DNA of 64,000 bases from Swaminathania salitolerans (GTDB lineage: Bacteria; Pseudomonadota; Alphaproteobacteria; Acetobacterales; Acetobacteraceae): assembly GCF_025994315.1 (NCBI RefSeq), contig NZ_BAQE01000005.1; one strand, written 5' to 3'. Both the position numbers and the translations under genes were made by a program. The notes beneath the pieces are model-generated. The model searched no databases. It saw nothing but the letters and a program-made list of their open reading frames with translations, and had not been told where the DNA came from. This document shows positions 33,498 through 41,334 of the stretch, piece by piece (the stretch's first letter is position 1; each line of letters begins with the position of its first letter).

Positions 33498-34922
33498 ATG
33501 ATGCGCACGCTGTTCCTTCAGCCCCCTTCCTTCGACGGTTTCGACGGCGGCGCCGGTTCGCGCTACCAGGCCAAGCGCGAGATCCGTTCCTTCTGGTTCC
33601 CGACCTGGTTGGCCCAGCCGGCCGCCATGGTCGAAGGCTCGCGTCTGATCGATGCGCCTCCGGCCGGCATGGGCATGGAGCCGATCCTGAAGGACGTGAT
33701 GAATCGCGACCTCGTGGTGATGCACACCTCGACCCCGTCCTTTGCGTCCGACGTGCGTGTGGCGCAGATGCTGAAGGACGCGAATCCCAACCTGATGATC
33801 GGCATGGTCGGCGCGAAGGTTGCCGTGCAGCCCGACGAATCGATGGCCAAGGGCAGCCCGATCGACTTCGTCGCCCGCAACGAATTCGATTTCACAATCA
33901 AGGAAATCGCCGAAGGCCGCGAGCTGAAGGATGTGGACGGCATCACCTGGCGCAACAAGGATGGCGAGATCATCGCCAATCGCGATCGCGCCATGATCGA
34001 GGACATGGACTCCCTGCCCTTCGTCACGGAAGTCTACAAGCGCGACCTGAAGATCGAGGACTACTTCATCGGGTATCTGATGCACCCGTATATCTCGATC
34101 TATACGGGCCGTGGCTGCAAGTCGCGCTGCACCTTCTGCCTGTGGCCGCAGACGGTCGGTGGCCATCGCTACCGCACGCGCAGCCCCGAGCATGTGGCTG
34201 CGGAAATCCGCCTCGCCAAGCAGTATTTCCCGCAGGTGAAGGAGTTCATGTTCGATGACGATACCTTCACCGACGATCTGCCCCGTGCGGAAGCCATTGC
34301 GCGTGAAATGGGCAAGCTGGGTGTCACCTGGTCGTGCAACGCCAAGGCGAACGTGCCCTATGAAACGCTCAAGATCATGAAGGAAAACGGGCTGCGCCTG
34401 CTTCTGGTCGGCTATGAAAGCGGCAACCAGCAGATCCTTCACAACATCAAGAAGGGTATGCGCGTCGAAGTGGCACGCGAGTTCACCAGGAACTGCCACA
34501 AGCTGGGCATCAAGATCCACGGCACCTTCATCGTCGGCCTGCCGGGCGAGACGAAGGAGACCATTCAGGAAACCATCCGGTTCGCCCGCGAGATCAACCC
34601 GCACACGCTGCAGGTATCCCTGGCAGCCCCCTATCCCGGCACGGCGCTGCACAAGCAGGCCACCGAGAATGGCTGGTTCAACGAGGCGGAGGCCGAGCTG
34701 ATCGACGAGAACGGCGTGCAGATCGCACCGTTGCACTACCCCCATCTGTCGCATGAGGAGATCTTCAACTCGGTCGAGGAATTCTATCGCAAGTTCTACT
34801 TCCGCGCGCCGAAGATCGCCTCGATCGTCAACGAGATGGTTCGCAGCCCGCAGATGATGAAGCGTCGCCTGCGCGAGGGCGTGGAATTCTTCCAGTTCCT
34901 CAAAGACCGCAACGCCGCCTGA
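33498..34922 (+). CDS. hpnJ: hopanoid biosynthesis radical SAM protein HpnJ
   Basis: HpnJ contracts the glucosamine ring of the hopanoid head group to a cyclitol ether. It is a 474-residue B12-binding-like radical SAM protein: a cobalamin-type N-terminal domain (about 1-170) and the radical SAM core with TGRGCKSRCTFCLWPQ (CxxxCxxC) near residue 205, followed by DDDTFTDDL and GYESGNQ motifs. Family comparison gives an acting order HpnI, HpnK, HpnJ. Codon usage looks more highly expressed than its neighbours. The next gene starts after 6 nt. Confidence 0.94.
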   Translation: MMRTLFLQPPSFDGFDGGAGSRYQAKREIRSFWFPTWLAQPAAMVEGSRLIDAPPAGMGMEPILKDVMNRDLVVMHTSTPSFASDVRVAQMLKDANPNLMIGMVGAKVAVQPDESMAKGSPIDFVARNEFDFTIKEIAEGRELKDVDGITWRNKDGEIIANRDRAMIEDMDSLPFVTEVYKRDLKIEDYFIGYLMHPYISIYTGRGCKSRCTFCLWPQTVGGHRYRTRSPEHVAAEIRLAKQYFPQVKEFMFDDDTFTDDLPRAEAIAREMGKLGVTWSCNAKANVPYETLKIMKENGLRLLLVGYESGNQQILHNIKKGMRVEVAREFTRNCHKLGIKIHGTFIVGLPGETKETIQETIRFAREINPHTLQVSLAAPYPGTALHKQATENGWFNEAEAELIDENGVQIAPLHYPHLSHEEIFNSVEEFYRKFYFRAPKIASIVNEMVRSPQMMKRRLREGVEFFQFLKDRNAA

Positions 34923-34928
34923 TCCTTC

Positions 34929-35795
34929 ATGCGTCGTCTGATAGTCTCGGCCGATGATTTCGGCCTGAGCGAGGAGGTGAACGAGGCCATCGAGATCGCC
35001 CATCGCGACGGGCTGCTCTCGACGGCCAGCCTCATGGTTGCCGGTCCCGCCAGTGCCGACGCCGTTCGCAGGGCGAAGAAGCTGCCCGATCTGCGTGTCG
35101 GCCTGCATCTCGTCGTCATCGAAGGGGATTCGGCGCTGCCCGGCGCGACCATCCCGGCGATTGCGACACCCGATGACCGCTTCGGCACCAGTCAGCTCGG
35201 TCTGGGCGTTTCCTATTTCTTTCGCCCCGCTGCCCGGCGCGCTCTGGCCCGCGAGATCGAGGCCCAGTTCCGGGCCTTTCTCTCATCCGGCCTGCCTCTC
35301 GATCACGCCAATGCCCACAAGCACATGCATCTGCACCCGACCGTCGGCAGGATGCTCGTCGAAACGGGGCTGCATTACGGGTTGCGTCACGTCCGCACCC
35401 CGATGGAACCGCCCGGGCCATTATCCGAGGCGGAGCTGCATTTCGATTCTTTCGGTGCGGCGGCCCTGCGCCGCTGGTGCGCGGTCCTGCGGGCCCAGAT
35501 CGCCCGGGCCGGGATGACGACCAACGAGTCCTGTTTCGGCCTCGCCTGGAGCGGCCAGATGCTTCCCGGACGTGTCGCGGGACTGGTCCGCGCCCTGCCC
35601 GAAGGTCTGTCCGAGATGTATTTTCACCCGGCACTCGAGCAGAACACCCTGCTGCGTCGTCTCATGCCGGAATACGACCAGCGTGGGGAATTCGACGCGC
35701 TGGTCAGCACGGAAATGCGTGAGGCCGTCCGCGCCTCGGGGGTTACCCTGACGGACTGGTCAGGCAGAAGCCTGCCTCCGGGGAGGGCCGCCTGA
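34929..35795 (+). CDS. hpnK: hopanoid deacetylase HpnK (YdjC family)
   Basis: HpnK removes the acetyl group from the GlcNAc-bearing hopanoid, giving glucosaminyl bacteriohopanetetrol. It belongs to the YdjC metal-dependent deacetylases: VSADDFGLSEEVNEAI at the start supplies the metal-binding Asp residues, and VGLHLVV and NAHKHMHLHP carry the His set. The length of 288 residues is usual. It is the last gene of the hpnM-I-J-K block; trxA converges on it after 21 bp. Confidence 0.94.
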   Translation: MRRLIVSADDFGLSEEVNEAIEIAHRDGLLSTASLMVAGPASADAVRRAKKLPDLRVGLHLVVIEGDSALPGATIPAIATPDDRFGTSQLGLGVSYFFRPAARRALAREIEAQFRAFLSSGLPLDHANAHKHMHLHPTVGRMLVETGLHYGLRHVRTPMEPPGPLSEAELHFDSFGAAALRRWCAVLRAQIARAGMTTNESCFGLAWSGQMLPGRVAGLVRALPEGLSEMYFHPALEQNTLLRRLMPEYDQRGEFDALVSTEMREAVRASGVTLTDWSGRSLPPGRAA

Positions 35796-35816
35796 ACCTG
35801 CGGCCCCGGGCCGGGA

Positions 35817-36143
35817 TCAGAGGCTGGATTCGACCCAGGCCTTGAGCTGGCTCTTGGGCAGGGCGCCCGTCTTCTGCGCGACGACCTCGCCATTCCTGAA
35901 CAGCATCAGTGTCGGAATGCTGCGAACGCCGAATCGTGTCGGCACTTCGGGATTCTCGTCGATATTGATCTTGGCGACGGTCAGGCGTCCCTTGAATTCA
36001 CCGCCGATCTCTTCGAGCGCCGGGCCGATCATCTTGCACGGGCCGCACCACTCCGCCCAGAAATCGACCAGAACCGGGCCTTCAGCCTTCAGAACGTCCT
36101 TTTCGAAGCCGCTGTCGCTGACGGCAACCGTGTTTTCGCTCAT
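35817..36143 (-). CDS. trxA: thioredoxin
   Basis: This 108-residue thioredoxin has the redox motif WAEWCGPCKM at about 28-37, the cis-Pro stretch IPTLMLF and the usual fold order. It donates electrons to disulphide-reducing enzymes in the cytosol. The ATG at 36143 follows GAGGAGAG; an in-frame upstream ATG would add a non-conserved tail and is rejected. Confidence 0.95.
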   Translation of the reverse strand: MSENTVAVSDSGFEKDVLKAEGPVLVDFWAEWCGPCKMIGPALEEIGGEFKGRLTVAKINIDENPEVPTRFGVRSIPTLMLFRNGEVVAQKTGALPKSQLKAWVESSL

Positions 36144-36315
36144 TTCACTCTCCTCAATCGGGGGGGCGACCGCAGGGCCGACCCGAGAGCGACATATCAG
36201 CAGGAAAGCCGACACGTTCAAGAGCTGGTGAAGGAGGAATCGCTGCCATTGCGGGAACGCCCACCCTGGTGAACAGTTTTCTGTCGTGTTGTCATGGTGT
36301 TAGGGGGTCTGTCCT

Positions 36316-37308
36316 GTGTCATTGCGTCCGGTTCGTCGCATCCTCCGGCCTCGGATGGGCTGTCTCGCTGCCCTGCTCGGCCTTTCGGTAGCCCCTCTGG
36401 CCCCGACCTCACCGCTCCCGGAGTCACTGAGGCAGAAGGCCCACGCCGCACCTGCCGCATTGTCGTTCCAGCCTCTCACCGCACCCGCGACGCATCGCAT
36501 CCTGCCCGGAAAGATCGTCTTTGCCCTTCTGGTCACCCCCGATGCAGCATCGGCCCGGTCGTTCTACGGGCCACTGTTCGACTGGCATTTCAGATCCGTC
36601 GGCAGGAAGGACTCGGGCAATCTCGAGATCATCCATCGCGGTCGTCCCATCGGCATGATCGTGCCGCGCGTCCTGCGTCATCCGGAGCGGGACACGCCCT
36701 TCTGGCTGCCTTTCCTCTCGACATCCGACACGGCGGCGCTCGCCCGGGAGGCACGCAGACAGGGAGGGAAGGTCCTGTTCGGTCCGCGCGCCGTTCCCGG
36801 TCTGGGTCAGGAAGCGGTCATTTCCGACCCGCAGAAGGGCCTCTTCGCCGCATTCAGCTCCGCCTCCGGCGATCCCGGCGACGAGGGGGAAACGACGTCG
36901 GGCGACTGGGCCTGGTCTTCCCTTCTGTCGCCCGCCCCGGACCGGTCCGCTGCATTCTACAAGACCCTCTTCGACTATGACGTGAAGCGCGTCGCCGACC
37001 CCGTCATCGGACGTCCTCTCCCGCATGAAAACGCACCGGGGCAGTTCTTTCTCGTCTCGCAGGGTCAGGAACGCGCGGGTATCGCCGGGCTTCCGCCGGG
37101 CGATGAACGCCCCGACAAGGCGCGCTGGGTCCAGTTCATGCGTGTCGACAATTGCGCCAGCACGGCAGAACAGGTGGCCCGTCTGGGCGGGAGGATCCTC
37201 GTTCCGCCCCATATGGATCGCGACGGCGCCATGCTCGCCATTTTCTCCGACCCGACAGGCGCGGTTTTCGGAGCGATCGAACCCGGAACGGAGGAAAAAT
37301 CCCGATGA
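36316..37308 (+). CDS. exported VOC-family protein with two glyoxalase-like domains
   Basis: The protein has 330 residues, starts with GTG and opens with a signal-like sequence (MGCLAALLGLSVAPLAP; possibly a lipoprotein if the inner ATG at 36355 is used). Two VOC modules follow: about 66-175 (FALLVTPDAASARSFYGPLFDWHF) and 195-325 (SLLSPAPDRSAAFYKTLFDYDV). Most VOC proteins of this type are cytosolic and of unknown substrate, so export is unusual. It shares four bases (ATGA) with the small lipoprotein gene behind it, which suggests a joint envelope role. Confidence 0.8.
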   Translation: MSLRPVRRILRPRMGCLAALLGLSVAPLAPTSPLPESLRQKAHAAPAALSFQPLTAPATHRILPGKIVFALLVTPDAASARSFYGPLFDWHFRSVGRKDSGNLEIIHRGRPIGMIVPRVLRHPERDTPFWLPFLSTSDTAALAREARRQGGKVLFGPRAVPGLGQEAVISDPQKGLFAAFSSASGDPGDEGETTSGDWAWSSLLSPAPDRSAAFYKTLFDYDVKRVADPVIGRPLPHENAPGQFFLVSQGQERAGIAGLPPGDERPDKARWVQFMRVDNCASTAEQVARLGGRILVPPHMDRDGAMLAIFSDPTGAVFGAIEPGTEEKSR

Positions 37309-37694
37309 GCCGCATCGAGCGCCCCGGATCTGCCCGGCAGGAAACGACCCGGCAGGAAGCGTCCCGAAGAGGGGCGATCGCGTATCGACCTTTGCCCCCT
37401 CACGGGCTGCTGTCGCGCAGCGGGTTCGGCCGGATGCTGGCCGTGTTCGGCCTCGGCGCGATCCTGTCCCTGAGCGGCTGCGCCGGGCCCTATGGCACCT
37501 ATGGTGGCCAGTATTACGGCTATCCGGGAGGCTGGGGGCGCCATGGATGGAACGGGGGCTATACGGTCGGGCCGCATTATACGGGCCGTGGCTGGGGTGG
37601 CCCGGGCTATCGCCGGAGGCTGACCCCGCGCCCGACGAGACCGCTCGGGCCGCGCCCGGCCGGACCGGCGGGAGCGCGCCCGATACGCCCCTGA
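37305..37694 (+). CDS. small Gly/Tyr-rich lipoprotein
   Basis: This 129-residue product has a basic N-terminal tail of about 40 residues, a hydrophobic stretch and the lipobox LSGC near residue 60. The mature part is rich in Gly, Tyr and Pro (YGTYGGQYYGYPGGWGR) and ends in an Arg/Pro tail. The ATG overlaps the VOC gene stop and has GGAGG upstream. The N-terminal tail holds a five-residue repeat. Function unknown; the C-terminal composition suggests an unfolded, surface-linked peptide. Confidence 0.72.
   Translation: MSRIERPGSARQETTRQEASRRGAIAYRPLPPHGLLSRSGFGRMLAVFGLGAILSLSGCAGPYGTYGGQYYGYPGGWGRHGWNGGYTVGPHYTGRGWGGPGYRRRLTPRPTRPLGPRPAGPAGARPIRP
37332..37376 (+). repeat. 15-nt tandem repeat in lipoprotein gene
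   Basis: GCCCGGCAGGAAACG (37332) and ACCCGGCAGGAAGCG (37347) are followed by a decayed third copy, encoding ARQET, TRQEA and SRRGA before the membrane segment. Confidence 0.65.
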
Positions 37695-37776
37695 CAGGGA
37701 CGGAGCATACCGAACGACCGGGGATGCCGACTCACGTCGTTCCGGGCGTCGTCCCGGCATCGCGCGCCGGTCCGTC

Positions 37777-40700
37777 CTAGAGTTCCCCCTCGAGGATCGT
37801 CGCCGAAGGCCCCTCCGTCCAGACCAGAACCGCAACACGCCTGTGTTCGGGATAGAGCTGTCCCAGCACGGCCCCATAAGCCGCCATCTGGCGCCGGTAC
37901 GTCGCAGGGACCTGTCCACCGCGCGGCGGCGACTGGTTGGTCTTGAAATCGCAGAAATAGACCGTATCCGCCGCAACGCGCATCCGATCCACCTGCCCCA
38001 GAACAACCTGCCCTTCCGCCAGTCCGGTCACGGGTTGTTCCGCGAGGCTGCCCGGCTCGAAAAGCGGGGCAAGCGCGGGCAGGGTGAGCAGATCGACGAT
38101 CTGACGGGCAAGACGGTCTGCCTCCCCGGTGGAGAACCCATGCGCGGGCCGCATCAGCCATTCGCGCGCAAGGCCTGCCCATGCTTGCGGCGGACGATCG
38201 GGCAGCCATTGCAGCAGACGATGCACCAGCGTACCGCGGGCGAGCGCCTGCGCCCGCGGCGTGTTCTGCCCCGCGTGACGAAGCAGGGGCGACACCCCCG
38301 GAGGATCGATCCCGAACCGGGCGGATTCCGGGCGGCTCGGCGCCAGAGGACGGGTCAGGGCATCCTCGTGCGGTGCCGGAAGCGCGCGCCATGCGGGCGG
38401 TTTGCCGAAACAGTCGGGGACGGGGACGAACACGCCCGGCTGTGCGGAGGGGCGCACCAGATCCTGCTGCTCGGGCGGAGTTTCGATCTTGAGCATCTCG
38501 CCCGGCCAGCCGCCCTCGAACGGCACCCGTTCTGCCCCGAGACGCTCGAATCCGGCCTGGCAGGAATCGTACCACGTCGTTTCGCTGCGCGTTTTTCCCG
38601 ACTCCCAGCCGCATATGACCAGCCAGTCGCTGGCCCGGGTGAGCGCGACATAAAGCAGCCTGTTGCGCTCGGCGCGGGCTGCCGCGTTTTCTTCCGCCTT
38701 GAGACGCTCGCCCGCATCGGAGGGCAGATCCTTCGACGGCAGCCAGACCGGCAGATCGACCCCATCCTCGCGTTTCCAGAAAAGGCTGGTTTCGCCCGGT
38801 GCCTTGCCGGTCATGTCGGGCAGGACGACAAGTCGTGCCTGAAGCCCCTTCGCGCCATGCACGGTCATGATGCGTACGGCGTCCGTCTCCGCCTCGGCCT
38901 CGCGCTTGACCGTCAGATCGCTTGCCTCCAGCCAGTGCAGGAACCCCTGCATGGATGGCGCGTGGAGCGCCTCGAAGCGCAGCGCAGCGGCAAGCAGGTC
39001 GTCCATGGGCTCCGCCGCCTCGGGACCGAGACGGGCAAGGATACGGGCGCGTCCTCCATGGCGGCCGAGCGCATCGGCGAGAATCTGGTACGGCGTCGCA
39101 TAATCGACGCGCTGCTGGAGCGCGGACAGCCTCTGCCAGATCGCCCGCCAGTCCGGACGCTCGGCATGGCGCTCGCGCAAGACCGTCCACAGGGGGCGCC
39201 CCTCCCGGTTCGTCGCGAGCGCCATGAGGGAATCGTCGGCGATCCCCCCGAAGGGCGATGTCAGGACAGTCGCAAGCGTGAGATCGTCCTGAGGGAGCAG
39301 CAGGGCGTGACAAAGCGCCATGAGATCCTGCACGGCGAGGGACTCGGTAAGTTTCACACCGACAAGCGTCGCCACCTCGACCCCCTGCCCCTTCAGGGCC
39401 CGGACGAGAGCGCGCAGGAAGGCGGACCGGCGCGGCACCAGAACGAGAATATCTCCGGCACGCAGGAGCGCCTGACCCGGCTGGGGGGGCTTTCCGATCT
39501 GCTCGGCGATCCAGCGGGCCAGGGTGTCCGCGAGACGTTGCGGGGCGCTGCTCTGACCGGTATTGCCGAGCGGGGCCGCCCATGGATCGTCCACGGTTTC
39601 CCTGTCTTCGCGAGGGACCAGAGGCCAGAGTTCCACACGACCGCCCTCTCCGGGACGGGCCGAGCGATGACGCGGAACATGGGTTCGTCCCGGCTCCCGC
39701 AATCCTTCCGCTGCCTCCGGCGTTTCTGCGTCCCCTGCGGTCCGGGACGGTCCGGCATCTGCCCCGCGGCTTGCGAAAACCGAATCCACCAGCGCCAGCA
39801 CAGGCGCGACGGACCGGAAGGACACGCCGATTTCCGGTGTGCGCCAGTCCTGCCCGGCGCCCGTCACGAGCGCCTCGAAACGCGCCCGGGCGCGAAACAG
39901 ACCCTGGGGATCGGCCCCCTGAAAGGCGTAGATCGACTGTTTGAAATCCCCGACGGCAAACACCGTGCGCGGTCGGCCCTCCATGTCGCGGGCTCCCTCA
40001 CCCACGAAGAACTCCTCGATCAGTGTCGTTGCGATCTCCCATTGCGCGGCCGAGGTATCCTGCACCTCGTCCAGCAACAGATGGTCCAGACCGCCATCGA
40101 GCTTGTAGAGAACCCAGGCCGCACCGGGATCGCTCAGAAGATCCCGCGTGCTGGCGATCAGATCGTCATAATCGACGAGGCCGCGCAGGGTCTTGTCTTG
40201 CGCGTAATGCGCAAGCGTGGGCGCGGCGAGCGCGAACAGGGCGAGATTGAGCGCAACGAGACGCTGTGCAGCGAGCGCCCGCCCGAGGGCGACGAGACGT
40301 TCGCCTTCGGCAGTGAAGGCCTCCGGCAGATGGGGACGATCGCGCGCGATGGGCGCCTTGCAGAAAGCCTGGGTCTTGCGCGGCGTTCCTGTCTGCGTGA
40401 CGAAGAGATTCGTCCAGAGCGCTCCATCCCGTTCTGCTACGGGACGGGACAGGATATCGAGCATCTGCGTCAGTGCGGCCTGCATCGTCGGCGAGCCCAG
40501 AGGGAGCGCCTCCTGCGCGCAGGCACGCAGGGTCGCTTCCTGCGGCGACGCGACGCACGCGCGTTCGAGATCCGCAACCGATGCGTCTCCCGCCCCGAAA
40601 ACGCGTCGATATCTCCGCTCGATTGCCCGCGGATCCTGTTGCCAGAGAGCGAATCCCTGTCTCAGCCGTGCGACACGCCCCTGCAGCGCCCTGATACGGC

Positions 40701-41334
40701 CAAGATAATCCTCCAGCCCGACCTGACCCGCGAGAAGCGACAGCCGGGCCTCCATCGCAGGATCGTCCGACGCCCGGGACAGGGTCCGCTCGATCGCGTT
40801 GGCGAGCGCCAGTCCGGAATCCGTCTCTTCCATCAGGGTGAAATGCGGGTTGATCGCTGCCTCGACCGGAAACCGTCTCAGCAGGGACTGGCAGAAGGCA
40901 TGGATCGTGCCGATCTTCATGCCCCCCGGCAGATCGAGAACCCGGACGAACAGCCCTCGCGCCGCAAGGCGGGTTTCCGGCGTGACAGGCACGCAAAGCG
41001 ACTCGAGCTCGCGATCGAGATCGGTATCGGGCAGCGAGACCCAGCGTCCCAGCCGGGCCTGAAGACGGTTGGCCATTTCGGCAGCGGCGGCGCGGGTAAA
41101 GGTCAGACACTGGATACGCGCAGGATCGCTCCCCGGCAGGACATGCCTCTCCCCGGTGGCGGGATCGCTCCGGGTCACGGGAAGCATCAGACGCAGCAGG
41201 CGATCGATCAGCAGCTTGGTCTTGCCGCTTCCGGCCGAGGCGGAAACGAATACCGACGCCAGAGGATCCGATGCCTGACGCTGGATCTCGTTGGCGGAGG
41301 CGATGACCGCACCGGACTCCTCCCTCTCGCTCAT
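37777..41334 (-). CDS. addA: double-strand break repair helicase-nuclease AddA
   Basis: AddA (1185 residues) is the helicase subunit of the AddAB complex that resects double-strand ends for RecA. It has UvrD-type motifs: Walker A SAGSGKTKLL near residue 33, LTFTRAAAAEMANRL, LLLDEVQDTS (motif II) near 400, VGDFKQSIYAFQGAD, IMTVHGAKGLQ (motif V) and ALTRA (motif VI). A RecB-like nuclease follows at the C-terminus (FCDFKTNQSPP). The ATG at 41334 overlaps the addB stop, so AddA is made after AddB from one transcript. Confidence 0.95.
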   Translation of the reverse strand: MSEREESGAVIASANEIQRQASDPLASVFVSASAGSGKTKLLIDRLLRLMLPVTRSDPATGERHVLPGSDPARIQCLTFTRAAAAEMANRLQARLGRWVSLPDTDLDRELESLCVPVTPETRLAARGLFVRVLDLPGGMKIGTIHAFCQSLLRRFPVEAAINPHFTLMEETDSGLALANAIERTLSRASDDPAMEARLSLLAGQVGLEDYLGRIRALQGRVARLRQGFALWQQDPRAIERRYRRVFGAGDASVADLERACVASPQEATLRACAQEALPLGSPTMQAALTQMLDILSRPVAERDGALWTNLFVTQTGTPRKTQAFCKAPIARDRPHLPEAFTAEGERLVALGRALAAQRLVALNLALFALAAPTLAHYAQDKTLRGLVDYDDLIASTRDLLSDPGAAWVLYKLDGGLDHLLLDEVQDTSAAQWEIATTLIEEFFVGEGARDMEGRPRTVFAVGDFKQSIYAFQGADPQGLFRARARFEALVTGAGQDWRTPEIGVSFRSVAPVLALVDSVFASRGADAGPSRTAGDAETPEAAEGLREPGRTHVPRHRSARPGEGGRVELWPLVPREDRETVDDPWAAPLGNTGQSSAPQRLADTLARWIAEQIGKPPQPGQALLRAGDILVLVPRRSAFLRALVRALKGQGVEVATLVGVKLTESLAVQDLMALCHALLLPQDDLTLATVLTSPFGGIADDSLMALATNREGRPLWTVLRERHAERPDWRAIWQRLSALQQRVDYATPYQILADALGRHGGRARILARLGPEAAEPMDDLLAAALRFEALHAPSMQGFLHWLEASDLTVKREAEAETDAVRIMTVHGAKGLQARLVVLPDMTGKAPGETSLFWKREDGVDLPVWLPSKDLPSDAGERLKAEENAAARAERNRLLYVALTRASDWLVICGWESGKTRSETTWYDSCQAGFERLGAERVPFEGGWPGEMLKIETPPEQQDLVRPSAQPGVFVPVPDCFGKPPAWRALPAPHEDALTRPLAPSRPESARFGIDPPGVSPLLRHAGQNTPRAQALARGTLVHRLLQWLPDRPPQAWAGLAREWLMRPAHGFSTGEADRLARQIVDLLTLPALAPLFEPGSLAEQPVTGLAEGQVVLGQVDRMRVAADTVYFCDFKTNQSPPRGGQVPATYRRQMAAYGAVLGQLYPEHRRVAVLVWTEGPSATILEGEL

